A stretch of 64,000 bases of DNA from Natronosalvus vescus. Its GTDB lineage: Archaea; Halobacteriota; Halobacteria; Halobacteriales; Natrialbaceae. The notes beneath the pieces are model-generated. The model searched no databases and had not been told where the DNA came from. It worked only from the letters and a program-made list of their open reading frames with translations. A program made the position numbers and the translations under genes. Below, piece after piece: positions 8,903 through 17,295 of the stretch; position 1 is the first letter of the stretch; each line of letters begins with the position of its first letter. The stretch lies in contig NZ_CP099546.1 in assembly GCF_023973145.1 (NCBI RefSeq), positions 1,674,001 to 1,738,000 of the forward strand, read 5' to 3'.

Positions 8903-10387
8903 ATGACCGCACAAACCGTCCAGCAGGGAGACCTCGTCACCGTCATCGGACTCGAGGTGCACGTCCAGCTGGAGACGAACACCAAGATCTTCTGTGGCTG
9001 TTCCACCGAACCCGCCGACGGGCCGAACCGGAACGTCTGTCCCGTCTGTCTCGGTCTACCGGGGTCGCTGCCCGTCCTCAACGAGGCCGCCGTCGAGTCG
9101 GCCGTCAAGATCGGAAAGGCGATCGACGCCGACATTCCCGAGGAAACCCGTTTCCACCGGAAGAACTACTACTACCCCGACCTCCCCAAGAACTTCCAGA
9201 TCACGCAGTACGACGAGCCGATCTGCCAGGACGGCGACCTCGAGATCTCGGTCGAAGGCGAGCGCCGCACGGTCACCATTGAGCGCGCTCATCTCGAGGA
9301 GGATCCGGGCAGCCTCCAGCACGTCGGCGGAAACATCGACACCGCCGAGTACACCCGGGTGGATTACAATCGGGCTGGGACGCCCCTGATGGAGATCGTC
9401 ACCGCCCCCGATTTCCGCAGCCCACAGGAGGTGCGGGCCTTCCTCGCCGAACTCGAGGAGGTGCTCGAGTACCTGGGCGTCTTCGACGCCGGTCGCGACG
9501 GCAGTCTCCGCGTCGACGCCAACCTCTCGATCGTCGACGGCGAGTTCGTCGAGGACGACGGCTCGATCGGTCTCCAGGCGCTCGAGGCGGCGAATCGTAC
9601 CGAGGTGAAGAACATCTCGAGTCACAAGGGTGCCGAGAAGGCACTGGCCTACGAGGAGACGCGCCAGAAAAACGCCGTCCGCCGAGGCCGCGAGGTCGAA
9701 CAGGAGACCCGCCACTGGGACGAGAGCCGCGGGATCACCGTCTCGATGCGCTCGAAGGAGGCCGAGAAGGACTACCGGTACTTCCGGGAAGCTGACCTGC
9801 CGCCCCTGCGCGTCTCTCACTGGAAGGACGAGATCCCGATTCCGGAACTTCCCAAGGCCCGCCGGAGGCGCTTCAGCGAGGAGTACGGCCTGAGCGAGGA
9901 AGCCGCCTCGAAGCTCACCTCCACGAAGCAGGTGGCGGACTTCTACGAGGACGTCGCCAGCGCGTTCGATCCCGACCTCGCGGCGACCTGGGTGGCCGAC
10001 GAACTGCTCGGCGAACTCAACTACCGCGACATGGACGTCACCGACGTTGAGGGCCGCCTCGAGGAGGTTGCCCGCCTGGTCGAACTCGTCGCGACCGACG
10101 AGATCACGGCGAAGAACGCCAAAGAGGTCGTCCTGCGCGAGATGCTCGACGACGGCGACGATCCGGATACGATCGTCGAGCGCGAGGGTCTCGGCAAGAC
10201 CGGCGAAGACGAGGTACAGCAGGCGGTCGTCGAAGCGATCGAAGAGAACCCCGCCGCCGTCGCCGACTACGAAGCGGGCGAAGGCGGGGCGATCAACTTT
10301 CTCGTCGGCCAGGTCATGCAAAAGACCGGCGGAAGCGCGGATCCGGGTGACGTCAACGGGATGCTCAGGGCCGAACTCGAGCGCTGA
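8903..10387 (+). CDS. gatB: Aspartyl/glutamyl-tRNA(Asn/Gln) amidotransferase subunit B
   Basis: A 494-residue protein with the GatB signature IGLEVHVQLETNTKIFCGCS, then CPVCLGLPGSLPVLNE, HRKNYYYPDLPKNFQITQYD and DYNRAGTPLMEIVT. The C-terminal YqeY-like helical tail ends INFLVGQVMQKTGG. GatB binds the misacylated tRNA and passes it to GatA's ammonia in the GatCAB complex, producing Gln-tRNA(Gln) or Asn-tRNA(Asn). Its partners gatC and gatA lie about 18 kb away at 28.8-30.4 kb rather than in an operon with it. A TATA-like TCCTTTAG sits about 28 bp before the ATG, consistent with a leaderless transcript. Confidence 0.96.
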   Translation: MTAQTVQQGDLVTVIGLEVHVQLETNTKIFCGCSTEPADGPNRNVCPVCLGLPGSLPVLNEAAVESAVKIGKAIDADIPEETRFHRKNYYYPDLPKNFQITQYDEPICQDGDLEISVEGERRTVTIERAHLEEDPGSLQHVGGNIDTAEYTRVDYNRAGTPLMEIVTAPDFRSPQEVRAFLAELEEVLEYLGVFDAGRDGSLRVDANLSIVDGEFVEDDGSIGLQALEAANRTEVKNISSHKGAEKALAYEETRQKNAVRRGREVEQETRHWDESRGITVSMRSKEAEKDYRYFREADLPPLRVSHWKDEIPIPELPKARRRRFSEEYGLSEEAASKLTSTKQVADFYEDVASAFDPDLAATWVADELLGELNYRDMDVTDVEGRLEEVARLVELVATDEITAKNAKEVVLREMLDDGDDPDTIVEREGLGKTGEDEVQQAVVEAIEENPAAVADYEAGEGGAINFLVGQVMQKTGGSADPGDVNGMLRAELER

Positions 10388-10562
10388 CTCGAGTGTGGAG
10401 CGTACTGACTTCCGTTGGCGGTGCCCTGCTCGAGTCGACGTGGTTCGATTCTGACGCGGGGGCGTGTCGTGACCAGCGTGCCAACCGACTACTGGATCCG
10501 TCGTGGTGTTTCGGATCGCAATACTTGTGACGGATCGAAACGTACACGATCATCTATACATA

Positions 10563-10679
10563 ATGGCCGGTATGGCCTGCTCAGATTCCCCTGTCCTCTA
10601 TCGGTGTACACACTGTGAGTACGTCCACCGAACCGTCCTGAAACCGGATTCCTGTGCTATCTGCGGTGCGGAATTGTAG
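10563..10679 (+). CDS. 38-residue zinc-ribbon micro-protein
   Basis: A short open frame from ATG 10563 to TAG 10677. The peptide carries two knuckles, CTHC and CAIC, followed by GAEL, so four cysteines could bind one zinc ion. Between them is YVHRTVLKPDS. Such rubredoxin-like double-CxxC micro-proteins are abundant in haloarchaea and mostly lack an assigned function. An in-frame ATG three codons in (10572) is an alternative start. AT-rich DNA (TCTATACATAATGG) abuts the start, so the promoter position is unclear. The gene is below usual gene-calling size but the cysteine pattern supports it. Confidence 0.65.
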   Translation: MAGMACSDSPVLYRCTHCEYVHRTVLKPDSCAICGAEL

Positions 10680-10813
10680 CAGTCATCCATCGTCTCGGTG
10701 GTGGGTAACTTGCGAACGGATCGGTCGAGTGCCCGCTGTCGCTCGAGCGTCCGGTGTACGAGAAGCGAAATGCCGTCCGTCAGCCTTACGTCACCCTTGT
10801 GCGTACCCGGGGT

Positions 10814-11335
10814 GTGGATCGAATCCTCGTGAGCACGGTCGTCTATCGGTCGCCCGAGACCATCTTTCCGTACCTGCAGGATTTCTCGCGGTACCCACGG
10901 TACGCCGACCACCTCGAGTCCGTTCGGGTCGACGGTGACGGTGACGTCGGCACCCGGTACGATCTTCGACTGGCGTGGTGGAAACTCAGTTACACGGCTC
11001 GGTCGGAAGTCACGGGTGTGTCTGCACCGACCTCGCTCGAGTGGCGGCTGATCAAAGATATCGACGCCGTAGGGGAGTGGCGAATCGAGTCGGTTCCCGA
11101 CGAGGCTCCAGAGACCGTCGATACGGCGAGTCGAATCTACTTCGAAGCCGTCTACGACCCTCATTCGGCGGACGAGGATGTCGTCTCGTTACCGCGGTTC
11201 GTCTCGATGGGGTGGGTGATCGACAGATTGCAGCCCAGACTCATGGACGAGGCTCGACGGGTGCTCGAGCGGCTCGTCGCCGACATCGAGGGCACGCGAC
11301 GATCCGTGGAGTTGACCGTGCACGAGACGCCGTGA
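10814..11335 (+). CDS. SRPBCC/START-like (COQ10-type polyketide-cyclase) protein
   Basis: About 173 residues from GTG 10814. A frame 20 codons longer exists, and a GTG at 10829 is also possible. The fold signature is STVVYRSPETIFPYLQDFSRYPRYADHL, then GTRYDLRLAWWKLSYTARSEVT, and a C-terminal helix with RRVLERLVADIEG. SRPBCC domains bind hydrophobic ligands; COQ10-type members handle quinones or lipids. No catalytic assignment is possible. A pair of alternative hairpins begins at its stop codon. Confidence 0.8.
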   Translation: MDRILVSTVVYRSPETIFPYLQDFSRYPRYADHLESVRVDGDGDVGTRYDLRLAWWKLSYTARSEVTGVSAPTSLEWRLIKDIDAVGEWRIESVPDEAPETVDTASRIYFEAVYDPHSADEDVVSLPRFVSMGWVIDRLQPRLMDEARRVLERLVADIEGTRRSVELTVHETP

Positions 11336-11378
11336 CTGGCTCGAGTGTCGGTGACTGGCTCATGCTCGAGCCAGTCAC
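11332..11378. terminator. Competing inverted repeats at the 3' end of the SRPBCC gene
   Basis: GTGACTGGCTCGAG (11332-11345) is perfectly complementary to CTCGAGCCAGTCAC (11365-11378). A second left arm, GTGACTGGCT (11351-11360), pairs with the same right arm. Only one hairpin can form at a time. The left arm overlaps the TGA stop at 11333-11335. The structure is a plausible terminator or mRNA-stability element; no strong T-run follows. Confidence 0.5.
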
Positions 11379-11437
11379 CCGTCACCCAGTTGGATTCGTT
11401 CGCCTCGAGTGAAAAACCCTCGAGTATCGAGTAGCGC

Positions 11438-12025
11438 TTACTCGGCGGGTTCGCCGCCGTAGCGCATGAAGAAGTAGACGAGCGAGAGCGTCGAGACCAT
11501 GCCAGCGACGGTGGCGATCAGCAGCGTCCATGCGGCGTCGGGGACGAGGTCGGCCGGCCCATCCGCGACGGCACCGGCGTCTTCGGTGACCTCGATGGAG
11601 GCGACCATACCGACGCCGACGTGGGGGGTACAGACGTAGTCGTAGGATCCCTCGACGTCGAACGTGTGTTCGTAGTCGCCGTCGGCTTTCAGATCCGTGT
11701 GTCCCTCCCAGTCGGCATCGTCCGGCTGCTCGGTCGGTTCGACGTTGTGGTCAGCTTCGCCGACCCACTCCCAGACGACGGTGGTTCCGGGTTCGATCGT
11801 CAGACTGTCGGGATCGTAGTAGTTGTCACCGACTTCGACGAATTCGGTGCCGCCACCGCCGCCGTTGCCGTTCTCATCGCCATTTTCGTCGTCCTCATCC
11901 CCTTCGTCCCCTTCGTCTTCCTGTGCGAGGCCGCTCGCGCTCGCGCCCGCCGCTACTGCCGTTCCCGCCGCACCGGCGAGAAAGAGCCGCCGTGAGAGGT
12001 GTTCGTCCTCCTCGAGTGGATTCAT
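11438..12025 (-). CDS. Halocyanin-type blue copper protein with C-terminal membrane anchor
   Basis: A 195-residue exported protein. The N-terminus has a twin-arginine motif (SRRLFLAGAAGTAVAAG) and thus probable Tat export. A D/E/G/N-rich linker follows (about 36-60), then a cupredoxin domain. The type 1 copper ligands are visible as ADHNVEP (first His) and YVCTPHVGVGM (Cys, second His, Met). A C-terminal helix (WTLLIATVAGMVSTLSLVYFF) anchors it to the membrane. Halocyanins are peripheral electron carriers delivering electrons to terminal oxidases. No oxidase gene is adjacent. Confidence 0.9.
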   Translation of the reverse strand: MNPLEEDEHLSRRLFLAGAAGTAVAAGASASGLAQEDEGDEGDEDDENGDENGNGGGGGTEFVEVGDNYYDPDSLTIEPGTTVVWEWVGEADHNVEPTEQPDDADWEGHTDLKADGDYEHTFDVEGSYDYVCTPHVGVGMVASIEVTEDAGAVADGPADLVPDAAWTLLIATVAGMVSTLSLVYFFMRYGGEPAE

Positions 12026-12152
12026 GCCCGAAGGTTAGCAACGGTCGATACTGAAATCTTCGGTTCTGTCGTTCCATCGGTCGGTTCCGTGATGAGTTTC
12101 GATTGCGACCGAGGGGAAGGGGTAGAATTTGGACTATGGTTTTTGAAGTTGT

Positions 12153-12173
12153 AAACTACATATGGTGTAGTTT
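12153..12173. promoter_or_regulatory. Palindrome upstream of the halocyanin gene
   Basis: AAACTACA-TATGG-TGTAGTTT is a perfect 8-bp inverted repeat with a 5-bp spacer. It lies in the 211-bp gap about 128 bp upstream of the halocyanin start. The symmetry and AT content are unlike the surrounding DNA and suggest a dimeric regulator site or a remote promoter. Confidence 0.45.
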
Positions 12174-12236
12174 TAGGTCGGCTGAAAGTTCGGTGCAACA
12201 ACCGTCGGCGCTCGAGCCTCGATCACCGAACGGCGC

Positions 12237-13304
12237 TCAGTACGTATAGTCGTGGTCGCCGGTTTCGGACTCGAGGAACGCCGTGAGCAGGTCGATCGTC
12301 GCCGAGACGTCGTCGACGTGGGCGGTTTCCGTGACCGTGTGGAGGTACCGGGTCGGGATAGAAATTGCACCCACCGGCTTCGCGCCGCTGGTGTTCTGGA
12401 AGCCGGCCGTGTCTGTACCGCCAGCGGGCAACACCTCGAGCTGGTAGTCGATCTCCTCGTCCTCGGCGAGGGCCCTCAGTCGGCGGTGTACCTTCGGGCT
12501 GGTGATGACGCTCGAGTCCTTGAGCTTGATCGCCGTACCTTCGCCGAGACGAGTCACGTGATCTGCGGCCTCGAAGCCAGGGACGTCGTTGGCGACGGTC
12601 ACGTCCAGTGCGATAGCGAGGTCGGGATCGACGTCGACGCCGAGCGCTTTCGCCCCGCGGAGACCGACTTCCTCCTGGACGGTCGCACAGAAGTGGATCG
12701 TCACCGCCGGGTTCTCGATCCGGCGTGCGGCCTCGAGCATGGCGAACACGCAGATTCGATCGTCGAGTGCCTTCCCGGTGACGGTCTCGCCGACGAGTTC
12801 GGTGTCCTGATCCATCGTGACGAGGTCGCCAATGGCAACCTGTTCTTCGAGTTCGTCTTTCGGGAGGCCGGTGTCGATGTAGACGTCGTCGACCTCGGGC
12901 GTCTTCGATCGCTCCTCTTCACTAAGTGTGTGTGGTGGCGGCGAACCAATGAGGCCAGGGATGTCACCGTCTTCGGTGTGGATCGTGACTCGCTGGGCTT
13001 TGAGGACGCGGGCGTCCCACCCGCCGAGCGCGTCGACCTGGAGGAAGCCAAAGCCGTCGTCGTCGCCGGCGACGTGTTTGACCATGAAACCGATCTCGTC
13101 CATATGGGCCGCAACCGCGACGGAGTAGTCCGAGTTACCCTCGATCGTCCCGACGACGTTTCCCATCGCGTCGGTTCTTACGCGGTCGACGCTCTCCTCG
13201 AACTCGGTCTCGACGAGTTTGCGGATTCGATCCTCGTACCCCGGCACCCCACTCGTTTCGGTCAGTTCAGTTAGCAACTCGAGATCGAACGCAACCTCTG
13301 TCAT
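12237..13304 (-). CDS. M42 family metallopeptidase (second copy)
   Basis: A 355-residue protein. The start at 13304 (MTEVAFDLELLTELTETSGVPG) fits the family better than a 33-codon-longer frame. The dinuclear metal site is visible: AAHMDEIGFMV, KALDDRICVF with the bridging Asp, ATVQEEVGLRG with Glu-Glu, and IALDVTVANDVPG. The C-terminal GGTDTAGFQ completes the site. Its overall plan matches the peptidase at 7.2-8.3 kb but the two diverge clearly, so this is not a recent duplication. It is probably a cytosolic aminopeptidase acting on short peptides. Confidence 0.92.
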   Translation of the reverse strand: MTEVAFDLELLTELTETSGVPGYEDRIRKLVETEFEESVDRVRTDAMGNVVGTIEGNSDYSVAVAAHMDEIGFMVKHVAGDDDGFGFLQVDALGGWDARVLKAQRVTIHTEDGDIPGLIGSPPPHTLSEEERSKTPEVDDVYIDTGLPKDELEEQVAIGDLVTMDQDTELVGETVTGKALDDRICVFAMLEAARRIENPAVTIHFCATVQEEVGLRGAKALGVDVDPDLAIALDVTVANDVPGFEAADHVTRLGEGTAIKLKDSSVITSPKVHRRLRALAEDEEIDYQLEVLPAGGTDTAGFQNTSGAKPVGAISIPTRYLHTVTETAHVDDVSATIDLLTAFLESETGDHDYTY

Positions 13305-13433
13305 GTGGGTGGGTCTGGACCGAACCGGTATAAGAGCGCGGATTCCAGTGGCGTGTGCCGGTACTTCAGGTGGTGTACGGTGGCCTACGGGTGATCGATG
13401 CACTCAGGAGCCTCGAGGACGGACGTTGTCCCG

Positions 13434-13595
13434 ATGGAAGAACGCCACCAGGTCGCCGCACTCGTCGTGTTGTTCGTAGTGACGCTATGGCTGGTGTACA
13501 CCCTCGGGAACGCCGTTCTCTGGTTAGTGTGGGGGATCGCGATGGTGGGCCTCTCGGGGGGTGCCCTCGTACGGATGAATCGATCCGCGGGCTGA
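13434..13595 (+). CDS. Small two-helix membrane protein, unrecognised
   Basis: A 53-residue protein from ATG 13434 (MEERHQVAALVVLFVVTLWLV). Two adjacent hydrophobic segments (about residues 6-24 and 27-46) predict a helical hairpin in the membrane, with a short RMNRSAG tail. It is divergent from the M42 peptidase gene. The function is unknown. The codon pattern resembles real genes, but the size makes this moderate confidence. Confidence 0.5.
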   Translation: MEERHQVAALVVLFVVTLWLVYTLGNAVLWLVWGIAMVGLSGGALVRMNRSAG

Positions 13596-13662
13596 GGAGT
13601 GGTTGTGATCGAGACGTTCTTCCGGTAGCGGAGCGTGATCGTACTCCACTGCCGTCCATATT

Positions 13663-13719
13663 CGTCGAACACAGCTCCCTCCGTCGAACACAGCTCCCTC
13701 CGTCGAACACAGCTTCCGA
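13663..13719. repeat. Three tandem 19-bp repeats
   Basis: CGTCGAACACAGCTCCCTC begins at 13663 and 13682, with a third, slightly degenerate copy at 13701 (CGTCGAACACAGCTTCCGA). The period is exactly 19 bp. The array ends 15 bp before the ATTATA box (13734-13739) of the next gene, so it could bind a regulator, or it may simply be replication slippage. Confidence 0.8.
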
Positions 13720-13764
13720 CCGCGTTCGCCGGGATTATACTTCCTGGGTACCGAATGGGTACCA

Positions 13765-14319
13765 ATGACGCCGACCACCGAGGGCACCTTTCGCGTCTTC
13801 CCCGGGCGCACCGACGACGAGTGGCTCCTCCTCGAGGTCGACACCGGCGACCCGACCTACGTGCCAGCGATCGACGCCGAACTCGCGGTCGGCAACCGGA
13901 TCGACGCCAAAATCGAGTGGGAGGACGAGCAGCCGAGACTCGGCGAATGGGACGTCGTCGATCGAACGCGCTTTCACTTCCGTCGCACTGATGCCCCCGT
14001 CTTCCAGGCTGCCCAGGGCTGTTTCGAGGCGGCACACCGGGCCGGTGAGGCGATGAACGCGCGGGTGACTCGCGACACCGACGGGCGACCGAACGGCGTC
14101 GTCTACACCTTCGCGGATCAACCCGGTCAGCGTGACCTATTCGGCGAATTTCGTGATGGAGAGAAACCGCTCGAGCCGCTGATCGAACGCGCAGCCGAGT
14201 CGGAGGATCCCCCATTTTCGGTCTGGGTGCTCGACCTCTCCGAGCCGTTCGTCCTCGTCACGATCGTTCTCGATCCCGACGGACTGTTTGCGGAGACGAT
14301 GGCGGAGACCTACGAATAG
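13765..14319 (+). CDS. Haloarchaeal DUF6663-like protein
   Basis: A 184-residue acidic protein beginning MTPTTEGTFRVFPGRTDDEWLLLEV. A TATA-like ATTATA at 13734-13739 is about 28 bp upstream. The first ~70 residues look like an OB/beta domain (TYVPAIDAEL, GNRIDAKIEW). The rest is helical (QAAQGCFEAAHRAGEAMNARV) with a final strand pair near FVLVTIVLD. I believe this matches a conserved halobacterial family with no assigned function (DUF6663, from memory). No catalytic motif is visible. Confidence 0.65.
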   Translation: MTPTTEGTFRVFPGRTDDEWLLLEVDTGDPTYVPAIDAELAVGNRIDAKIEWEDEQPRLGEWDVVDRTRFHFRRTDAPVFQAAQGCFEAAHRAGEAMNARVTRDTDGRPNGVVYTFADQPGQRDLFGEFRDGEKPLEPLIERAAESEDPPFSVWVLDLSEPFVLVTIVLDPDGLFAETMAETYE

Positions 14320-14341
14320 GACACCGCTCGCGTGCCGGACG

Positions 14342-14875
14342 CTACTCCTCGTAGGTGAAAAACCGGACGTCACAGGCGGGACAGACGAGTTTTTCCGATG
14401 GCGTCTGGCCAATCGGAGTCGTCTCCCCACAGCAACTCGAGCGGGTGATCGTCACCTCGCCGCCACAGCGCGGACACTCCTCGAGCAGCGAGCGAAGCGG
14501 TCGGCCGGCGGCCCGTCTGATCGCCTCGTCGTCGACCATCGGCTCGAGCGTTCGGGCGGCGGCGAGTTCCGCACTCGCAACGCCGCGTCGAAGTGTTACT
14601 GGCGTGCCGGATTCGGGCCCGAGAACGATGACTGGTCGCCCCCAGCTACGTCGGGCGCGGGCGTCCACCGACGGATGTGACTGTTCGTCCGCGATGGCCG
14701 CGAGTTCCTCGAGATCCTGGTTCCGGAGCGTCTCCATCTCGCGGCTCCAGGCAGACTCGACGTCGGGATCGAGCTGGATCTCCTCGCCCTCGGGAATGAC
14801 GACGCCGGCCTCGAAGAGGGCGGCGAGTATCGCTTCCCCGTCTGGGGGCGTCGATTCGCTGTCACCGGCATCGGG
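14342..14875 (-). pseudogene. Zinc-ribbon protein gene with lost start (5' truncated at rearrangement)
   Basis: The C-terminal ~175 residues are well formed: [13 protein letters not shown], then ESAWSREMETLRNQDLEELAA, RPVIVLGPESGTPVTLRR and RPLRSLLEECPRCGGEV. A last part contains SSCCGE and LVCPACDVRFF, two CxxC knuckles with an extra Cys pair. The coding look stops at about 14875, where the first family-like residues ([14 protein letters not shown]) are preceded by GTT rather than a start codon. The frame then runs on into DNA antisense to an ABC ATPase gene, up to an ATG at 15004. The native start appears to have been lost in the event that also decapitated the ABC gene. Translation from ATG 15004 as a chimeric protein is possible. 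Confidence 0.55.
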
Positions 14876-15762
14876 AACACACAGACGAGATCGACCGCCG
14901 GGTCGACCAGGCCGCAAAAATCGTCCAGCTCGAGGGGATGCTCGATCGCGAACCGAACGAACTCTCCGGCGGGCAACAACAGCGTGTGGCCATCGCTCGA
15001 GCAATTGTTCGCGAACCGGATGTTTTCCTGATGGACGAGCCGGTGGCGAACCTGGACGCGAAGCTCCGGGTACACATGCGGACGGAGCTCCAGCGACTCC
15101 ACAAACAGCTGGATACGACGATCATCTACGTCACCCACGACCAGGCCGAGGCGATGACGATGTCCGACCGAATCGCGGTCATCAACGGCGGTCAGCTCCA
15201 GCAGATCGATCCGCCGCTGGTCTGTTACAACGAGCCTGCGAACCTGTTCGTCGCGGGCTTCATCGGCTCGCCGTCGATGAACTTCGTCGAGGGCGAACTC
15301 ACGAGCGGCGGACTGCAGACCGAGCACTTCGACCTCGAGTTCGATTCCCTCGCTATCGATCCGGTGGTCGGTGATCGAGTGACGATGGGGATCCGCCCCG
15401 AGGACATCCATCTCGCTGACAACGCGGCTTCGGCAGCGAACCCTTCGGCGGTCATCGAGGCGCGAACGGACGTCCTCGAGCCGATGGGGAACGAGATTTT
15501 CGTCTACCTGTCGCTGGACGGGGGCAGCACGGAGATGATGACGAGCGACGAGGCCTCCTCCGCGTCGAATCAGTTGCTGATGAGCGTCGATCCCGACGCC
15601 GATATCGACGAGGACGAGGCGGTGTCGGTCGTCCTCGACCGCTCGAAGATCCATCTGTTCGACAACGCGAGCGGCGAAGCGATCGCCCATGGAATCGAAT
15701 CGTTGTCGGCGGCAACCGACGCAGCAGGGACGGAAACCGAGGCGAGCAGCCAGCATGACTGA
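14876..15762 (+). pseudogene. Truncated sugar ABC transporter ATP-binding protein (UgpC/MalK type)
   Basis: The frame enters at about 14876 (reading [20 protein letters not shown]) with no start codon; the first ATG is 14938. Present are the signature [14 protein letters not shown], Walker B VFLMDEP, D-loop NLDAKL, H-loop YVTHDQ, and the C-terminal TOBE-like regulatory domain ([22 protein letters not shown]). Missing are about 110 N-terminal residues, including the Walker A P-loop, so the product cannot be a functional ATPase. The genes for permeases and substrate-binding protein, expected upstream, are absent. It overlaps the small membrane-protein gene at 15755. Confidence 0.8.
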
Positions 15763-15958
15763 GCTCATCCCCATCGTCTACTACGGCGGACTGACGATCC
15801 TGTTTTTCTTCCGGATCTACGGGATCGTCTCGTTCGCTCTGGACGTCAAGAACCGGATCATCCCGGGTATCAGGCAGTACCGACGCGGCCGAGCGCGGTC
15901 GAAACAACGACATCAAACCGAGCAAGAACGACGAGAGAATGAGGAACAACTGTGCTGA
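15755..15958 (+). CDS. Small single-helix membrane protein of the sugar-transport locus
   Basis: A 67-residue protein from ATG 15755, overlapping the end of the ABC ATPase frame by 8 bp. One membrane helix ([23 protein letters not shown]) is followed by a basic, then acidic, cytoplasmic tail ([20 protein letters not shown]). The overlap suggests it was translated together with the ATPase; an accessory role in the former sugar transporter is an inference. The gene itself appears intact although its upstream partner is truncated. Confidence 0.65.
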   Translation: MTELIPIVYYGGLTILFFFRIYGIVSFALDVKNRIIPGIRQYRRGRARSKQRHQTEQERRENEEQLC

Positions 15959-16066
15959 CCGGATGCGGACGACCGTCGAGCGGTGGCCGCCGACGCGGGC
16001 GAGTCGTCCACTGACCCAGGGGCTACGACCACACCACTCGAGGTTCGACGTCGCGGTGAACGCGTC

Positions 16067-17185
16067 ATGACGGCCGATCGATCGACCGTCAAAACCGGCA
16101 TCGTCGGCTGTGGGAACATCGGCCAGCATCACGCCGAACGTCTGTCACAGCTCGGCGTCCCCATCGTCGGCGGGATGGACGTCTCTGAAGCCGCTCGGAG
16201 ACGGTTCGCCGAGCGCTACGACGCGGAGAGCTACGCCGACCACCACGAGCTGTACGACGCCGTGGACGCGGTCGTCATCACGACGCCGAACGCGTTCCAC
16301 GAAGAGTACGCCGTCGATGCGTTCGAGCGCAACCGCCACGTCCTGCTCGAGAAAACGCTGGCACACACCCTCGAGAGCGCCGAGCGGATCGCGGCCGCCG
16401 CGGCGAAGAGTCATGGTGTATCGATGGTCGGGTTCAACAACCGGTTTCGAAACGGGGTTCGATTGATCGCCGACCGAATCGCCCGGGGAGAGCTGGGAGA
16501 GGTGATGCACGTAGAGGCCAACTACGTCCGCCGGCGCGGCGTCCCTGGTCGTGGCTCGTGGTTTACCAGCAAGAACGTCGCTGGCGGTGGGTCGCTCATC
16601 GACATCGGCGTGCACGTGATCGACCTGTCGATGTACCTGCTCGAGTATCCCACGGTCGAGACCGTCTCCGGCGTCACTCGAAGCGAGTTCGGGGGCCGCG
16701 AGGAGTACGCCTACCTCGAGATGTGGGGCGAGGATGCCGGCCCGGATGGGTTCGACGTCGACGATTCCGCGAGTGCATTTATTCGCTGTGACGGCAACAG
16801 AACGATCTCCCTGGAGGTCGCGTGGGCGACGAACCGCCCGCCGACGTACGAAATCGTCGTCCGGGGCACGGAGGCCGCCGCCGTCTTCGACCTGCACGAC
16901 CACGAGGTCACGATCCACTCCGCGAGGTCGACGGGTACCGACCACTTCGTGGATACGACGCTTTCGCCGGGGGAGAACGACGGCCACGTCGACGAGCAAC
17001 GGGCGTTTTTCGACGCCATCGAGTCCGGAAACGAGATCGACGTCGGTGCGAGCGTCGAGGACGCACTGACCGTCCAGCGTATCGTCGACGGAATCTACCG
17101 CTCGAGCGAGCGCGGGGAGGCAGTCGAATTGCGGTCCAGCGGACGCGCGGAACCGGTTGGTCTGGATTCGGGCGAACGTGGATAA
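16067..17185 (+). CDS. Gfo/Idh/MocA family oxidoreductase
   Basis: A 372-residue protein. The start at 16067 (MTADRSTVKTGIVGCGNIGQHH) was chosen because the Rossmann motif GIVGCGNIGQ follows directly; an open frame 28 codons longer lacks homology. The active-site lysine stretch HVLLEKTLAHTLE (the family EKP-type motif, here EKT) follows the Rossmann domain. The C-terminal beta-sheet domain begins GELGEVMHVEANYVRR and contains GGGSLIDIGVHVIDL. These NAD(P)-dependent enzymes oxidise sugars or inositols. Its position behind a broken sugar-ABC gene suggests sugar catabolism. The gene seems intact. Confidence 0.88.
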   Translation: MTADRSTVKTGIVGCGNIGQHHAERLSQLGVPIVGGMDVSEAARRRFAERYDAESYADHHELYDAVDAVVITTPNAFHEEYAVDAFERNRHVLLEKTLAHTLESAERIAAAAAKSHGVSMVGFNNRFRNGVRLIADRIARGELGEVMHVEANYVRRRGVPGRGSWFTSKNVAGGGSLIDIGVHVIDLSMYLLEYPTVETVSGVTRSEFGGREEYAYLEMWGEDAGPDGFDVDDSASAFIRCDGNRTISLEVAWATNRPPTYEIVVRGTEAAAVFDLHDHEVTIHSARSTGTDHFVDTTLSPGENDGHVDEQRAFFDAIESGNEIDVGASVEDALTVQRIVDGIYRSSERGEAVELRSSGRAEPVGLDSGERG

Positions 17186-17295
17186 CCGTTTGATCTGGAC
17201 TCCGGCGAGCACCGAGCGACGACTCGAGTACCACCTATCGACGACTTGCTTCGGTAATCAGCCTCGTTAAGTGGTTCGCCCGCACTGCCTCGTGT

